Shown here one piece after another: positions 1 to 9,124 of a stretch of DNA of 43,408 bases (the stretch's first letter is position 1; each line of letters starts with the position of its first letter). This DNA is from Enterobacterales bacterium (GTDB lineage: Bacteria > Pseudomonadota > Gammaproteobacteria > Enterobacterales > Enterobacteriaceae), in contig JAATFO010000090.1 in NCBI GenBank assembly GCA_015655145.1, positions 1 through 43,408 on the forward strand, given 5' to 3'. The notes beneath the pieces are model-generated. The model made no database searches. It saw nothing but the letters and a program-made list of their open reading frames with translations, and was not told the origin of the DNA. The position numbers were made by a program, and so were the translations under genes.

Positions 1-378
1 CAAGTGTTGATTCGTATGCAGATCGAGCAGACGACGGCGGATGAAGCGCTGGTACTGGATATGGGCGGTAAGTTAGTGGAGTGCTGCGCGGCGAATTTAT
101 TTTGGCGTAAAGGATCACAACTGTTTACTCCGCGACTTGATGGCGCTGGCGTCAATGGCATTATGCGACAGCACATCATGGCGCTGGTCAGCCGGTTGGG
201 GATCCGTTGTGACGAAGTATGCGCTGAGCCGGCCGAACTGAGTAATGCTGATGAAGTGTTGATTTGTAATGCGTTAATGCCCGTTTTACCCGTTTGTCAG
301 ATTGAACACTGGCACTATACCTCGCGTCAACTGTTTAACGTGATAAGCCCACACTGCCAGAACATGGAATCAGCATGA
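1..378 (+). CDS. pabC: Aminodeoxychorismate lyase, C-terminal part (cut by window edge)
   Basis: The enzyme is a PLP-dependent class IV lyase that releases pyruvate from 4-amino-4-deoxychorismate to give p-aminobenzoate for folate synthesis. Only the last ~125 codons are present; the reading frame is open at base 1. The visible part carries the family's typical stretches [22 protein letters not shown] and [13 protein letters not shown], which bind the PLP phosphate and close the active site. They match E. coli PabC in the same order. Its stop overlaps the next start (ATGA at 375–378), so it is translationally coupled to mltG, as in other enterobacteria. The catalytic lysine lies upstream of the window and cannot be checked. 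The call is firm from motifs and synteny. Confidence 0.95.
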   Translation, partial: QVLIRMQIEQTTADEALVLDMGGKLVECCAANLFWRKGSQLFTPRLDGAGVNGIMRQHIMALVSRLGIRCDEVCAEPAELSNADEVLICNALMPVLPVCQIEHWHYTSRQLFNVISPHCQNMESA

Positions 379-1397
379 GCAGAAAAAAGCGCATTATTGC
401 CGGGATGATATTCATGGTGGCGTTAATGATCGCCATCGCTTACTGGCTTATTCGGCAGTTTGCCGCATCGCCACTGAGTATTACTCAGGAAACACTTTTT
501 ACTTTGCCTGTCGGTACCAGACGCGCGGCGCTGGAAACACAGTTGGAAAACCAGCATATCATCAAAAAAAGTATCTGGTTCGCATGGTTGTTGCAACTGG
601 AACCGGAACTGGCAAAATTCAAAGCAGGCACTTATCGCCTGGAAAAAAACATGAGCGTGCGGCAACTGCTGATGTTACTGGCCAGTGGTAAAGAAGCGCA
701 GTTTCCCATTCGGTTTGTGGAGGGGACGCGTTTACAGGGATGGTTAGCCGCGCTACGCGCTGCACCTTACCTTAAACATACGCTAAAGGACGATCAATTC
801 AGTACGCTGGCGGCCGCGCTGACGTTGGCGAAAGATCAGCGCATAGAAGGCTGGTTTTATCCCGATACCTACCTTTATACCGCTAACACCACCGATGTTG
901 CCATACTGCGGCGCGCGCATGATCGCATGCGCAAACTGGTGGATACGGTATGGCAAGAGCGGCTGCCTGATTTACCTTATAAAACGCAAAATGAGCTGGT
1001 TACCATGGCGTCGATCATTGAAAAAGAGACCGCCGTTAGTGAAGAACGAACTACAGTGGCGTCAGTTTTTATCAATCGTTTACGCCTTGGCATGCGATTG
1101 CAGACGGATCCCACGGTAATTTATGGCATGGGTGAAAAGTATAACGGCATACTTACGCGCAAAGATCTGGAAACGCCCAGCGAATACAATACCTATATTA
1201 TTATCGGCTTGCCGCCAGGGCCCATTGCTATTCCAGGAAAAGCCTCACTTGAGGCCGCCGCGCATCCTGCCAACAGCCAGTACCTCTATTTTGTTGCTGA
1301 CGGCAAAGGAGGGCACACATTCACGACCAATCTGGCCAGCCACAATCGTGCCGTGCAGGCTTATTACCGGACACTGAAGGATAAGAATGAAAAGTAA
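375..1397 (+). CDS. mltG: Endolytic murein transglycosylase MltG (YceG)
   Basis: MltG is an inner-membrane lytic transglycosylase that cuts nascent glycan strands and is thought to terminate peptidoglycan polymerisation. The 340 residues begin with a basic N-terminus and one membrane segment (about residues 8–27, [16 protein letters not shown]), leaving the rest in the periplasm. A LysM-like region (about 45–110) precedes the YceG catalytic domain. The catalytic motif SIIEKETA places the glutamate at position 218, the same number as in E. coli MltG, followed by [13 protein letters not shown] and GLPPGPI. Length is the family norm. The start ATG overlaps the pabC stop by four bases and the gene overlaps tmk by eleven bases, so it is an internal operon gene. 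Confidence 0.96.
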   Translation: MSRKKRIIAGMIFMVALMIAIAYWLIRQFAASPLSITQETLFTLPVGTRRAALETQLENQHIIKKSIWFAWLLQLEPELAKFKAGTYRLEKNMSVRQLLMLLASGKEAQFPIRFVEGTRLQGWLAALRAAPYLKHTLKDDQFSTLAAALTLAKDQRIEGWFYPDTYLYTANTTDVAILRRAHDRMRKLVDTVWQERLPDLPYKTQNELVTMASIIEKETAVSEERTTVASVFINRLRLGMRLQTDPTVIYGMGEKYNGILTRKDLETPSEYNTYIIIGLPPGPIAIPGKASLEAAAHPANSQYLYFVADGKGGHTFTTNLASHNRAVQAYYRTLKDKNEK

Positions 1398-2019
1398 GTT
1401 CATTGTTATTGAAGGGCTTGAAGGGGCAGGGAAAACCACAGCGCGTGCTTGTGTGGTTGAACTATTACGTCAGCACGGCATCATCGATGTAGTACTGACG
1501 CGCGAACCCGGCGGCACGCCATTAGCGGAAAAATTACGCCAACTGATTAAGCAGGGGATTGATGGCGAGCAGGTCACCGATAAAGCCGAACTGTTGATGA
1601 TTTACGCCGCGCGCGTCCAGTTAGTGGAAACGGTGATTAAACCGGCGCTGTCCCGTGGCACCTGGGTACTTGGCGATCGTCATGATCTCTCTTCTCAGGC
1701 CTATCAGGGCGGCGGGCGGGGGATTGACCATCAGTTGATTCGATCATTGCGTGATACGGTGTTAGGCGACTTCAAACCGGATCTTACCCTTTATCTTGAT
1801 GTCACCCCAGAGATCGGTCTGCAACGCGCGCGCGCGCGCGGCGCTCTTGATCGTATTGAGCAAGAGTCACTTGATTTTTTTACCCGCACGCGCGCACGCT
1901 ATCTCGAACTGGCGAACGGCGATCCGAACATCAAACGTATTGATGCCACAGGCGATATTGCGACTGTGACAAGATTAATTACCCATTGCGTGCAACACTG
2001 GCTTCGGGAGCACGCCTGA
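1387..2019 (+). CDS. tmk: Thymidylate kinase
   Basis: Tmk phosphorylates dTMP to dTDP with ATP in the cytoplasm, an essential step of dTTP synthesis. The P-loop GLEGAGKTT is at residues 10–18, the DR-containing motif [17 protein letters not shown] follows at about 95, and the LID region carries [15 protein letters not shown]. Together these are the signature of the enterobacterial type. Length (210 aa) is near the E. coli protein. The RARARG codons come from a run of eight CG dinucleotides at 1825–1840, tolerated because it encodes the LID arginines. The start overlaps the end of mltG by eleven bases and the TGA stop shares one base with the holB start. Confidence 0.97.
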   Translation: MKSKFIVIEGLEGAGKTTARACVVELLRQHGIIDVVLTREPGGTPLAEKLRQLIKQGIDGEQVTDKAELLMIYAARVQLVETVIKPALSRGTWVLGDRHDLSSQAYQGGGRGIDHQLIRSLRDTVLGDFKPDLTLYLDVTPEIGLQRARARGALDRIEQESLDFFTRTRARYLELANGDPNIKRIDATGDIATVTRLITHCVQHWLREHA

Positions 2020-3002
2020 TGCACTGGTACCCATGGCTCAACCAGCCGTACCGGCAGATTATTGCCCAACATCAGGCCGGACGTGGGCACCACGCTTTAC
2101 TGATTCATGCATTACCGGGAATGGGGGATGATGCGCTGGTTTGGGGCATCAGTCGTTGGTTGTTATGCCAACAGCGCGACGGTATAAAAAGTTGTGGTGA
2201 ATGTCATGGATGTCGGTTGATGCAAGCGCATACGCATCCGGACTGGTATCAACTGGAAGCGGAGAAAGGCAAACTGACCGCGGGTATTGATGCGGTGCGC
2301 AACGTGACTGAAAAACTGTATCACCACGCGCAACAAGGCGGCGCCAAAGTGGTCTGGTTACCGGATGCCGCGCAACTGACGGAGGCTGCGACTAACGCAC
2401 TACTTAAAACGCTGGAGGAACCGCCGCAGAATACCTGGTTCTTCCTCAGTAGCCGTGAACCTTCGCGTTTGCTGGCGACGTTACGCAGTCGTTGCCAGAC
2501 ATGGAAACTGGCGGTACCGGAGGAAGCATACGGCCTTGCATGGTTGCAAAAGGAGACGCAGGCATCGCATCTGGCTTCCATTACCGCGTTACGCCTGAGT
2601 AGCGGCGCCCCCGCAGCGGCGCTGATGTTACTGGCGGAAAAAACCTGGTCACAGCGGCAAGCGCTTTGTGACGAGCTACAGCTTGCCTTGCAACAGTCAG
2701 ATCTGTTGCGCTTGTTGCCGGTATTAAACCATGATGATGTTGATATACGTATGGACTGGCTCTGTGCCTTATTGATCGATGGGTTAAAATGGCAACAGGG
2801 CGGTGGTGCATTTATCGTCAATGTTGACCAGCAATCGCTGGTTGAACAACTGGCTCAGCGCTTATCAGCGGTAGCGCTGGATAACAGTGCACGCCAATGG
2901 TTAATGTGCCGTGACCGTCTGCTGCATGTGGTTGCCGTCAATCGGGAGCTATTACTCACTGACCAGTTGTTGAACTGGGAAGCGCTGTTTAACGTGCAGT
3001 GA
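2019..3002 (+). CDS. holB: DNA polymerase III subunit delta'
   Basis: HolB is the delta-prime subunit of the clamp loader that places the beta clamp on primed DNA. The four zinc-binding cysteines fall at residues 50, 59, 62 and 65 (CGECHGC region), the same numbers as in E. coli. The usual P-loop position reads LPGMGDDAL without the lysine, as expected because delta-prime does not bind ATP. The SRC arginine-finger-type motif is present as TLRSRC, and the sensor region LLKTLEEPP is intact. I start the gene at the ATG overlapping the tmk stop, giving 327 aa. An upstream in-frame ATG at 1986 would add 11 non-homologous residues. Some C-terminal divergence from E. coli is visible but the frame is complete. 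Confidence 0.95.
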   Translation: MHWYPWLNQPYRQIIAQHQAGRGHHALLIHALPGMGDDALVWGISRWLLCQQRDGIKSCGECHGCRLMQAHTHPDWYQLEAEKGKLTAGIDAVRNVTEKLYHHAQQGGAKVVWLPDAAQLTEAATNALLKTLEEPPQNTWFFLSSREPSRLLATLRSRCQTWKLAVPEEAYGLAWLQKETQASHLASITALRLSSGAPAAALMLLAEKTWSQRQALCDELQLALQQSDLLRLLPVLNHDDVDIRMDWLCALLIDGLKWQQGGGAFIVNVDQQSLVEQLAQRLSAVALDNSARQWLMCRDRLLHVVAVNRELLLTDQLLNWEALFNVQ

Positions 3003-3029
3003 AAATCCCTTTGTTTTAAAGAGAGTGTT

Positions 3030-3824
3030 ATGTTTTTAGTCGATTCTCACTGCCATCTTGATGGCCTTGATTATAAAAATCTGCACCGTAGTCTGGATGA
3101 TGTGCTGGCAAAAGCCGCTGCGCGGGAGGTGAAATTCATTCTTGCCGTTGCGACAACCTTACCCGGGTATAAGGCCATGACACAACACATCGGGGATCGT
3201 CATAATGTGGCGTATTCCTGTGGCGTACACCCGCTTAATCAGCAAGAAGCGTATGATTTTGCCGAACTCAGTCATCTGGCGTCGGATGCACGGGTGGTGG
3301 CAATGGGTGAAACCGGGCTGGATTATCACTATCAGCCAGAGACGAAAATGCGTCAACAGGCTTCATTTCGCGAGCATATTCGTGCAGGACGACAACTGAA
3401 TAAACCGGTTATTGTCCATACGCGTGAGGCGCGTGAAGATACGCTGGCTATTTTACGCGAAGAACAGGCCGTGCAGTGTGGCGGCGTGCTGCACTGTTTC
3501 ACCGAAGATCGTGCAATGGCAAGTGCGTTACTGGATATGGGCTTTTATATCTCTTTTTCCGGTATGGTGACGTTTCGCAATGCAGAAGCTTTACGTGATG
3601 TCGCTCGTTTTATACCGCTTGATCGCATGCTGGTGGAAACCGACTCACCCTATCTTGCACCGGTGCCTTACCGTGGTAAAGAGAACCAGCCCGCTTATAC
3701 GCGTGATGTTGCCGATTTTCTCTCAGCGCTGAAAGGCGTTGATATTGAAACTTTCGCCCGGGTCACCACCCAGAACTTCTCACAGTTGTTTCGTATCCCG
3801 TTATCACGATTAGGTGGAGAATAA
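3030..3824 (+). CDS. ycfH: TatD-family metal-dependent hydrolase YcfH
   Basis: This is a TatD-type TIM-barrel metallohydrolase; family members act as nucleases or deacylases, and the physiological substrate of YcfH is not settled. The metal ligands are visible as DSHCHL near the N-terminus (His7, His9), GETGLDYHY, VIVHTREA, LHCFTED and the C-terminal VETDSPYLAP aspartate. Length (264 aa) matches E. coli YcfH. The start is preceded by AAAGAGAG, a usable ribosome-binding site eight bases upstream. A 27-base gap follows holB, so it is probably co-transcribed as the last gene of the pabC operon. Placement immediately before ptsG is the conserved enterobacterial order. Confidence 0.94.
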   Translation: MFLVDSHCHLDGLDYKNLHRSLDDVLAKAAAREVKFILAVATTLPGYKAMTQHIGDRHNVAYSCGVHPLNQQEAYDFAELSHLASDARVVAMGETGLDYHYQPETKMRQQASFREHIRAGRQLNKPVIVHTREAREDTLAILREEQAVQCGGVLHCFTEDRAMASALLDMGFYISFSGMVTFRNAEALRDVARFIPLDRMLVETDSPYLAPVPYRGKENQPAYTRDVADFLSALKGVDIETFARVTTQNFSQLFRIPLSRLGGE

Positions 3825-3837
3825 GCCGTCGGATTTA

Positions 3838-3857
3838 TTTTATTGCACAGCATAAAA
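3838..3857. promoter_or_regulatory. Possible operator dyad upstream of ptsG
   Basis: TTTTAT and ATAAAA flank an eight-base centre (TGCACAGC) in the ycfH–ptsG gap. An AT-rich dyad here is the sort of site Mlc uses upstream of ptsG in E. coli, but I cannot match it to a consensus with certainty. The assignment to Mlc is inference; only the dyad is seen. Confidence 0.3.
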
Positions 3858-3934
3858 ACAAAGGAGCGCAATGACGCGCCACAAACACAGGATCCTCCCC
3901 TGTGTCAGGTGTACCGCATGCTGTAAAAGCTTTC

Positions 3935-3951
3935 CTGCTCAGGAGCTCAAC
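3935..3951 (+). promoter_or_regulatory. ptsG ribosome-binding region and probable SgrS target
   Basis: The block CTCAGGAGC just before the ptsG start is the same nine bases found in the E. coli ptsG leader, where the sRNA SgrS pairs over the Shine–Dalgarno and triggers decay of the message during glucose-phosphate stress. The AGGAG also fixes the start at 3952. Base-pairing with a local SgrS is inferred; no sgrS gene is in this window. Confidence 0.5.
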
Positions 3952-5388
3952 ATGATATTTAAGAATGCCTTTGCCAGTCTGCAAAAGGTCGGTAAATCAT
4001 TAATGCTGCCGGTATCGGTTTTACCTGTTGCCGGTATTCTGCTTGGCGTCGGCTCAGCCAATTTTAGTTGGCTCCCACCCTCCGTCTCTCATGTGATGGC
4101 GGAAGCCGGGGGTTCGGTATTCGCTAATATGGCGTTGCTCTTCGCTATCGGAGTGGCGTTGGGTTTCACCAATAATGCAGGTGTTTCTGCACTGGCTGCG
4201 GTGATTGCCTACGGTATTATGATGAAAACCATGGCGGTGGTTGCCCCACTGGTATTGCACCTGCCGGCGGAAGAGATTGTGGCGAAACATCTCGCGGATA
4301 CCGGTGTTTTGGGGGGGATTATCGCCGGGGCGATCGCGGCGTACATGTTCAATCGTTTTTACCGTATCAGCTTGCCGGAGTCGTTGGGTTTTTTTGCGGG
4401 TAAGCGGTTTGTGCCGATAATATCCGGTCTGACCGCGATCATTGTCGGTGTTATTTTGTCGTTCATTTGGCCACCTGTGGGCCGCGTGATTCAGGATTTT
4501 TCGCAATGGGCCGCCTATCAGAACCCGATGGTGGCGTTTGGTATTTATGGTGTGGTTGAACGTGCGCTGGTGCCATTCGGTTTACACCATATCTGGAATG
4601 TTCCTTTTCAGATGCAGGTGGGGGAGTTCACCAATATGGCGGGGCAGGTCTTCCATGGCGATATCCCGCGTTATATGGCAGGGGACTCGTCGGCCGGCAA
4701 ACTGTCCGGTGGTTTCCTGTTTAAAATGTATGGCTTGCCTGCGGCCGCGATGGCTATCTGGCATGCGGCTAAACCAGAAAACCGGGTCAAAGTGGGCGGC
4801 ATGATGCTCTCCGCGGCATTGACCTCATTTTTGACCGGGATTACCGAACCCATCGAATTTTCATTTATGTTTGTCGCACCGGTTCTTTATGCTATCCATG
4901 CGATTCTTGCCGGTCTGGCTTTCCCGATTTGTATCTTATTGGGGATGCGGGATGGCACCAGCTTTTCCCACGGATTGATCGATTTTATTGTGTTAAGTGG
5001 TAATAGCAGCAAAATTTGGTTGTTTCCGCTGGTGGGTATCCTCTATGGGCTGTTGTATTACACGATTTTCCGCGTGTTGATTGCCAAACTGGATTTGAAA
5101 ACTCCGGGGCGGGAAGATTCCCCTGGCGAACCAATGTATGGCGAGACCAGCAACCTGGCGGCAAATCTGGTGACGGCACTGGGCGGTAAAATGAACATTA
5201 TCAGTCTGGATGCGTGTGTTACCCGGTTGCGCGTTAGTCTGGAAGATGTGGCGAAGGTTGATCAACCCGGACTGAAAAGGCTGGGCGCGACGGGCGTCGT
5301 GGTTGCTGGTTCAGGGATCCAGGCGATTTTTGGCACCAAATCCGACAATCTAAAAACAGAAATAGACGAGTATCTTCGCCACAGCTAA
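3952..5388 (+). CDS. ptsG: PTS glucose transporter subunit IIBC
   Basis: PtsG imports glucose through the inner membrane and phosphorylates it, receiving phosphate from EIIA(Glc). The 478 residues align end to end with E. coli PtsG (477 aa). The membrane IIC domain fills about residues 1–390 with motifs such as [12 protein letters not shown] and the [12 protein letters not shown] loop. A linker rich in charged residues follows, then the IIB domain, whose phosphorylated cysteine sits at residue 422 in LDACVTRLR. The start is the ATG preceded by AGGAG; an upstream ATG at 3871 would add a 27-residue cysteine-rich extension not known in the family. The fhuE and hinT genes that follow ptsG in E. 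coli are absent, so conserved synteny ends here. Confidence 0.97.
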   Translation: MIFKNAFASLQKVGKSLMLPVSVLPVAGILLGVGSANFSWLPPSVSHVMAEAGGSVFANMALLFAIGVALGFTNNAGVSALAAVIAYGIMMKTMAVVAPLVLHLPAEEIVAKHLADTGVLGGIIAGAIAAYMFNRFYRISLPESLGFFAGKRFVPIISGLTAIIVGVILSFIWPPVGRVIQDFSQWAAYQNPMVAFGIYGVVERALVPFGLHHIWNVPFQMQVGEFTNMAGQVFHGDIPRYMAGDSSAGKLSGGFLFKMYGLPAAAMAIWHAAKPENRVKVGGMMLSAALTSFLTGITEPIEFSFMFVAPVLYAIHAILAGLAFPICILLGMRDGTSFSHGLIDFIVLSGNSSKIWLFPLVGILYGLLYYTIFRVLIAKLDLKTPGREDSPGEPMYGETSNLAANLVTALGGKMNIISLDACVTRLRVSLEDVAKVDQPGLKRLGATGVVVAGSGIQAIFGTKSDNLKTEIDEYLRHS

Positions 5389-5410
5389 TGCCATGTGGAA
5401 AAAACAAGTG

Positions 5411-5447
5411 CGGTTGCTGTACCCGGCCTTCGTGGACGCAGTAACCG
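5411..5447. terminator. Inverted repeat between convergent ptsG and queH
   Basis: CGGTTGCTG and CAGTAACCG form a nine-pair stem with one G·T pair and a 19-base loop, sitting between two convergent genes. There is no clear T-run on either side, so termination is only inferred from position. Confidence 0.3.
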
Positions 5448-5472
5448 GACAAAACCGGCAAGCGACAAACCA

Positions 5473-6177
5473 TTATTGCTCGTCATCGCCGTAGTAAAGT
5501 ACGCCCAGTTTGATCAACGCGCGGCCCTGTGATTTACGATGTAAGTTGGTGTCGCGTAACGAATAAACGCAACCACAATACTCTTGCTGATAAAAGTGTT
5601 CGCGTTTACTTATCTCAATCATTCGTGCGGAGCCGCCTTTTTTCCGCCAGTTATAATCCCAATACGCCACACCGGGATACGCGGCAGCGGCACGGTGCCC
5701 ACAGTCACTAATTTGCTGCATGTTTTTCCAGCGAGAAATCCCCAGGGAGCTGGAAATTACCGGGAAACCGTGCTCAAAGGCATAGAGTGCGGTGCGTTCA
5801 AAACGCATATCAAAACACTGGGTACAACGCACGCCTCGTTCGGGTTCCCACTCCATGCCTTTGACCCGCGTAAACCAATTATCGCTGTCATAATCGGCAT
5901 CAATAAAAGGGACCCCATGTTTTTGCGCAAAACGGATATTTTCTTCTTTGCGCAGTAAATATTCTTTTTGTGGATGAATATTTGGATTGTAGAAAAACAC
6001 CGTGTAATTGATGCCTGACGCCTGAATCGCTTCCATCACTTCACCGGAACAGGGCGCGCAGCAAGAGTGCAACAGGAGCGTATTGGCGCCGCCAGGTAAT
6101 GTCAGCGGTGTGCGGTTGAACTCATTCATGAATAACGTTTCCCGAAAAAAAGGCGCTGGATTACGCCATTTGTCCAT
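5473..6177 (-). CDS. queH: Epoxyqueuosine reductase QueH
   Basis: QueH performs the last step of queuosine synthesis, reducing epoxyqueuosine in tRNA to queuosine. It is the non-homologous alternative to the cobalamin enzyme QueG. The family's cysteine set is visible: SCCAPCSG (about residues 38–45), RCTQC (118–121) and EYCGCVYS (201–203), which hold the [4Fe-4S] cluster and a second metal site. KGGSARMIE and the DxR motif DMRFERT are also typical. With the chosen ATG the protein is 234 aa, within the normal range. An ATG at 6129 or 6231 is also possible, because none has a strong ribosome-binding site. It is a single gene convergent with ptsG. Most enterobacteria carry QueG at another locus, so this copy may be acquired. 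Confidence 0.9.
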   Translation of the reverse strand: MDKWRNPAPFFRETLFMNEFNRTPLTLPGGANTLLLHSCCAPCSGEVMEAIQASGINYTVFFYNPNIHPQKEYLLRKEENIRFAQKHGVPFIDADYDSDNWFTRVKGMEWEPERGVRCTQCFDMRFERTALYAFEHGFPVISSSLGISRWKNMQQISDCGHRAAAAYPGVAYWDYNWRKKGGSARMIEISKREHFYQQEYCGCVYSLRDTNLHRKSQGRALIKLGVLYYGDDEQ

Positions 6178-6342
6178 CACTTTCGCGTTGGCGGTATTCG
6201 ACGTGGCTATCCCACAGTCAGTGAATAACACGCCGTCTGCGACAATCGACCCAATATCGGCGTTGTCGCCATGAAGGCATTAGCCAAATAATAGCGGTAA
6301 CTTTTACTGTTGACGACAAACAATTCCCCCGGAATCCGGTGC

Positions 6343-6372
6343 GTGACGTGTTTTTTGTTAGCGGCGTATAAT
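6343..6372 (+). promoter_or_regulatory. Probable sigma-70 promoter for vsr
   Basis: GTGACG and a perfect TATAAT are separated by 18 bases, about 110 bases upstream of the vsr start. A dedicated promoter is plausible because vsr has no upstream gene on its strand here. Confidence 0.45.
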
Positions 6373-6486
6373 AGCATGATGCTGAGGCAAGGCACGGTTT
6401 GTGGGCCTGGGTCCGGGGTTACGTCGGTCAATAAGTCTGGTCGAGTGCGATGGAAAACAGTGACATCATTGAGGTGAGGGATCAAC

Positions 6487-6978
6487 ATGGCTGATGTGCA
6501 TTCTGCCGCTATTCGCAGTAAAAATATGCGGGCTATTCGGTCCCGAGATACTGCAATTGAACGTCATCTGGCTGCATTACTGACGGCGCTGGGATTCCGT
6601 TATCGTGTACAGGATAAGACGTTGGCGGGCAGACCCGATTTTGTCCTGGAACAGGAGAACACCCTTATTTTTGTCCATGGTTGCTTCTGGCATCACCATC
6701 ATTGTTACCTGTTCACCTTGCCAGCGACGCGTACGTCGTTCTGGCAGGGGAAAATTGACAGTAATGTTGTCCGCGATCAGCGCCATATTGAGCACCTCAG
6801 CGCACAAGGCTGGAAAGTGATTATCGTCTGGGAATGCGCCTTACGGGGTAAATTGAAACTGAATGATGAAGCGATAATGACGCGCCTCGAAGAGTGCATT
6901 CTGGCCGCTGACGGCAACACCGCGATTGATCATCAGGGAATTCACCCTTTGTCCGCCACACCCTCTGATGCGGGCTAA
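6487..6978 (+). CDS. vsr: Very short patch repair endonuclease
   Basis: Vsr nicks next to the T in T·G mismatches that arise when 5-methylcytosine deaminates in CC(A/T)GG sites, starting repair with DNA polymerase I. Active-site residues have the same numbers as in the E. coli enzyme: Glu25, Asp51 (GRPDF), His64 and His69 in VHGCFWHHHHC. The structural zinc ligands Cys66, His71, Cys73 and Cys117 (VWECALRG) are also kept. Length (163 aa) is close to the usual 156. A good ribosome-binding site (GAGGTGAGGGA) precedes the ATG. In E. coli vsr overlaps the 3' end of dcm; here no dcm is upstream, so the gene stands alone. YedI, a near neighbour of vsr in E. coli, follows downstream. Confidence 0.95.
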   Translation: MADVHSAAIRSKNMRAIRSRDTAIERHLAALLTALGFRYRVQDKTLAGRPDFVLEQENTLIFVHGCFWHHHHCYLFTLPATRTSFWQGKIDSNVVRDQRHIEHLSAQGWKVIIVWECALRGKLKLNDEAIMTRLEECILAADGNTAIDHQGIHPLSATPSDAG

Positions 6979-6984
6979 TTAAAC

Positions 6985-7134
6985 GGCTCAGGGCCTATCT
7001 CATTCGGCAAATTTTACTTGCCACTTTGGCCCTGGGCAGTGCGCGAAATCCTCACGTACTAGTGTACGCGCTGGTTTCTCCGCGCTGTCCGTGTCCACAT
7101 TGACTGCGACAATAATCCCTACCGGGCCAGGCTC
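6985..7134. repeat. Candidate palindromic intergenic repeat element
   Basis: The 369-base gap between vsr and the next gene holds a nested inverted repeat. The centre is CGTAC–TAGT–GTACG (7055–7068). Outside it CAGTGCGCGAAATC (7037–7050) pairs imperfectly with GGTTTCTCCGCGCTG (7073–7087), and the outer ends GGCTCAGGGCC and GGGCCAGGCTC face each other. The layout is that of dispersed REP/ERIC-like elements of enterobacteria; I cannot name the family, and no second copy was seen in this window. Confidence 0.5.
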
Positions 7135-7301
7135 TTAGGATAAATCAGCGCTTAACATGGCAACAGCGATGTCATTGTTATCCTTTTTCGCAACATTAAC
7201 TTGGGCGACCAGCAGAAAGATGACAAAATATTTCTTTACGGCATAAAATTTATTACCATCAGGCACAACACCTCCTTGCAACGCTTGCCATCCTGGCCTC
7301 T

Positions 7302-7327
7302 AACGGCTTAGATTGGCCGTTTCTTTT
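7302..7327 (+). terminator. Weak hairpin with T-rich tail before the yedI pair
   Basis: ACGGC and GCCGT form a five-pair stem with an eight-base loop, followed by TTCTTTT. It lies 21 bases before the next start, so it could be a terminator for upstream transcription or an attenuator. Confidence 0.35.
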
Positions 7328-7347
7328 CAATACACCACGGTGAACAG

Positions 7348-7623
7348 ATGGCCAGGATTAAGCTAACGGTAAGACGGCTCTACAAACTGCACGGTGAACG
7401 GATGACAAAAGCAGTCGCGACAGCACGTATTTATGTCGGCGACACATTAATTGCTACCGAAGAGGTTTCCGGGATGACGGAAAGTCCGGTCAGCAAATAT
7501 TTGCATCATAATGAAGTGCCGGGGCAACCACTCCGTGTTGAGTGGGATTGTGAAGGCATTGCCGATATGACCGTGGTTGACGTGCAGGATTGCACCTGTG
7601 GTCATCATGATGAACATCAATAA
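7348..7623 (+). CDS. Small hypothetical protein upstream of yedI
   Basis: I do not recognise this 91-residue protein. It is basic at the N-terminus ([19 protein letters not shown]) and beta-strand-rich in the middle, and it ends in [10 protein letters not shown], a cysteine/histidine cluster that could bind a metal. There is no signal peptide or membrane segment, so it is probably cytoplasmic. It ends 14 bases before yedI and is likely co-transcribed with it. Codon use resembles the neighbours, which supports real coding. No typical Shine–Dalgarno is visible before the ATG (GGTGAAC is the nearest). Confidence 0.7.
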   Translation: MARIKLTVRRLYKLHGERMTKAVATARIYVGDTLIATEEVSGMTESPVSKYLHHNEVPGQPLRVEWDCEGIADMTVVDVQDCTCGHHDEHQ

Positions 7624-7637
7624 AAGGAACAGAACTT

Positions 7638-8549
7638 TTGGCCGCAAGTAGTTTACTGACATTATTGGATGATATTGCCACTTTACTGGATGATATTTCA
7701 GTGATGGGCAAAATCGCCGCAAAGAAAACCGCGGGCGTCCTGGGAGATGACCTGTCGCTGAACGCGCAACAAGTCTCTGGCGTAAAAGCAAATCGTGAAC
7801 TCCCCGTGGTCTGGGGCGTGGCGAAAGGATCGTTTATTAATAAGGTGATCCTGGTTCCGCTGGCGCTGGTCATCAGCGCGTTTGCCCCATGGGCGATTAC
7901 ACCACTACTGATGTGCGGTGGGGCATATCTGTGTTATGAAGGCGTGGAAAAGGTGGTACACAGCTTGCGCCACCGTAACGCCGATGAAACGGAAGAAGTC
8001 CGCCAGCAACGGTTGATGCAGATAGCGTCACAGGATCCGCTGAACTATGAAAAGAAAAAAGTCCGGGGAGCGGTACGCACAGATTTTATTCTTTCCGCGG
8101 AAATTGTGGCGATTACCCTTGGCATTGTTTCTGATGCCCCGTTACTGAATCAGGTGATCATCCTCGCGGGTATTGCCATGTTGGTGACGGTTGGGGTCTA
8201 TGGTTTGGTGGCGGTTATTGTCAAACTGGACGATTTGGGTTTCTGGCTGCGGGATAAACCGTCGGCATTGTTACAGCGGCTGGGACAAGGATTACTGGTT
8301 GCCGCACCCTGGTTAATGAAGGTGTTATCCGTGGTGGGTACGCTGGCGATGTTCCTGGTTGGTGGGGGGATTGTCGTCCATGGGATACCGGTAGTGCATC
8401 ATGCAATTACGAATTTCAGCACCGGATTTCATGGTGTCATTACCGCGTTGATTGATAATGGCGCCAATCTGGTCATTGGTTTTATTCTGGGTGCCCTGGT
8501 ATTGCTGGTGGTCGAAATGATCGCTAAATTATGGCCTAAATCAGCATAA
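7638..8549 (+). CDS. yedI: DUF808-family inner membrane protein YedI
   Basis: The 303-residue protein aligns along its whole length with E. coli YedI (305 aa), a DUF808 membrane protein of unknown function. The N-terminus [20 protein letters not shown] is nearly identical, followed by [19 protein letters not shown]. Hydrophobic segments are seen at about residues 75–100, 155–200, 225–255 and 280–300. Translation probably starts at TTG (7638), preceded by AAGGA at a suitable distance, because homology reaches to that codon and there is no ATG near it. YedI lies close to vsr in E. coli too, so the vsr–yedI linkage is ancestral and dcm may have been lost from between or beside them. Confidence 0.93.
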   Translation: MAASSLLTLLDDIATLLDDISVMGKIAAKKTAGVLGDDLSLNAQQVSGVKANRELPVVWGVAKGSFINKVILVPLALVISAFAPWAITPLLMCGGAYLCYEGVEKVVHSLRHRNADETEEVRQQRLMQIASQDPLNYEKKKVRGAVRTDFILSAEIVAITLGIVSDAPLLNQVIILAGIAMLVTVGVYGLVAVIVKLDDLGFWLRDKPSALLQRLGQGLLVAAPWLMKVLSVVGTLAMFLVGGGIVVHGIPVVHHAITNFSTGFHGVITALIDNGANLVIGFILGALVLLVVEMIAKLWPKSA

Positions 8550-8585
8550 TAGCGCAGCCATTCGGCGAATATAAATGCAGATCTT

Positions 8586-8608
8586 GCCGGTTAGCGTCGC
8601 TAACCGGC
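8586..8608. terminator. Perfect 11-bp stem between convergent genes
   Basis: GCCGGTTAGCG, one T, then CGCTAACCGGC form a perfect inverted repeat just after yedI and before the end of the opposite-strand gene. A run of T is lacking on both sides, so it may act as an mRNA-end stabiliser or a bidirectional terminator. Confidence 0.5.
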
Positions 8609-8633
8609 GGTGAAGAGCAGGGCCCGAACGGCT

Positions 8634-8858
8634 TTAATCAGGTTGATTTAACTCTCTGAATTGGTTTAAAAAAAGGCTTAAATCCTTCGACTCTTTGGCG
8701 GGCAGCTTGATAAGTGATTGCACAATATCGGCATGCGCGTCAGGGGGTAATTTCGCCAGAATAAAACCTAAGGCAATCTTAATTGCAATTAATTCTCTTG
8801 CGGTTGTCGCGGGTGTGGACGCATCTGCGTCAACACTGAAAGTAAAATCGTTGGACAT
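8634..8858 (-). CDS. Small hypothetical protein (74 aa)
   Basis: The product is an unrecognised, mostly helical, acidic small protein (MSNDFTFSVDADAS at the start; a hydrophobic helix IAIKIALGFILAKL in the middle). I choose the ATG at 8858 because AAGGA lies five bases upstream; longer starts up to 8954 have no such site. Size and helical pattern recall the small DUF2594-type (YecF) proteins of enterobacteria, but the sequence match is too loose to claim membership. It is a single gene, convergent with yedI, and the 260 bases upstream to yncE hold nothing else I can support. Confidence 0.6.
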   Translation of the reverse strand: MSNDFTFSVDADASTPATTARELIAIKIALGFILAKLPPDAHADIVQSLIKLPAKESKDLSLFLNQFRELNQPD

Positions 8859-9124
8859 AACATTCCTTAATCCTGAGTTCATCAGCGATTCTTTACTGAG
8901 GGCACGTTCATACCCTGCATATACCGAGCCGCACCGCCAACGTCGCGTCATCATTCATACTCGAACAGACAGGGAGGCGAGCAGTATCCGGTGCCTGTTA
9001 TCGACAATGACGCATGTTTATGTCTGGCAGATACCAGCCCTGAAACGGGCTGGCGGTGTCCGGCAAATAAATGGCCAGGGAAAGTCGGGCTTCCAACGGA
9101 TAATAAGGCCCGCTTTCGCATGCG

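Noticed and set aside
1825..1840. Run of eight CG dinucleotides
   Set aside because: It lies inside tmk and encodes the conserved RARARG of the LID region, so coding explains it.
3871..3951. In-frame upstream ATG extending PtsG by 27 cysteine-rich residues
   Set aside because: Homology with E. coli PtsG begins at MIFKNAF and a good AGGAG precedes 3952; the extension has no family support, though a leader peptide cannot be fully excluded.
6207..6488. 93-codon minus-strand frame upstream of vsr
   Set aside because: It covers the vsr promoter and overlaps the queH 5' region, and shows no ribosome-binding site or recognisable motif.
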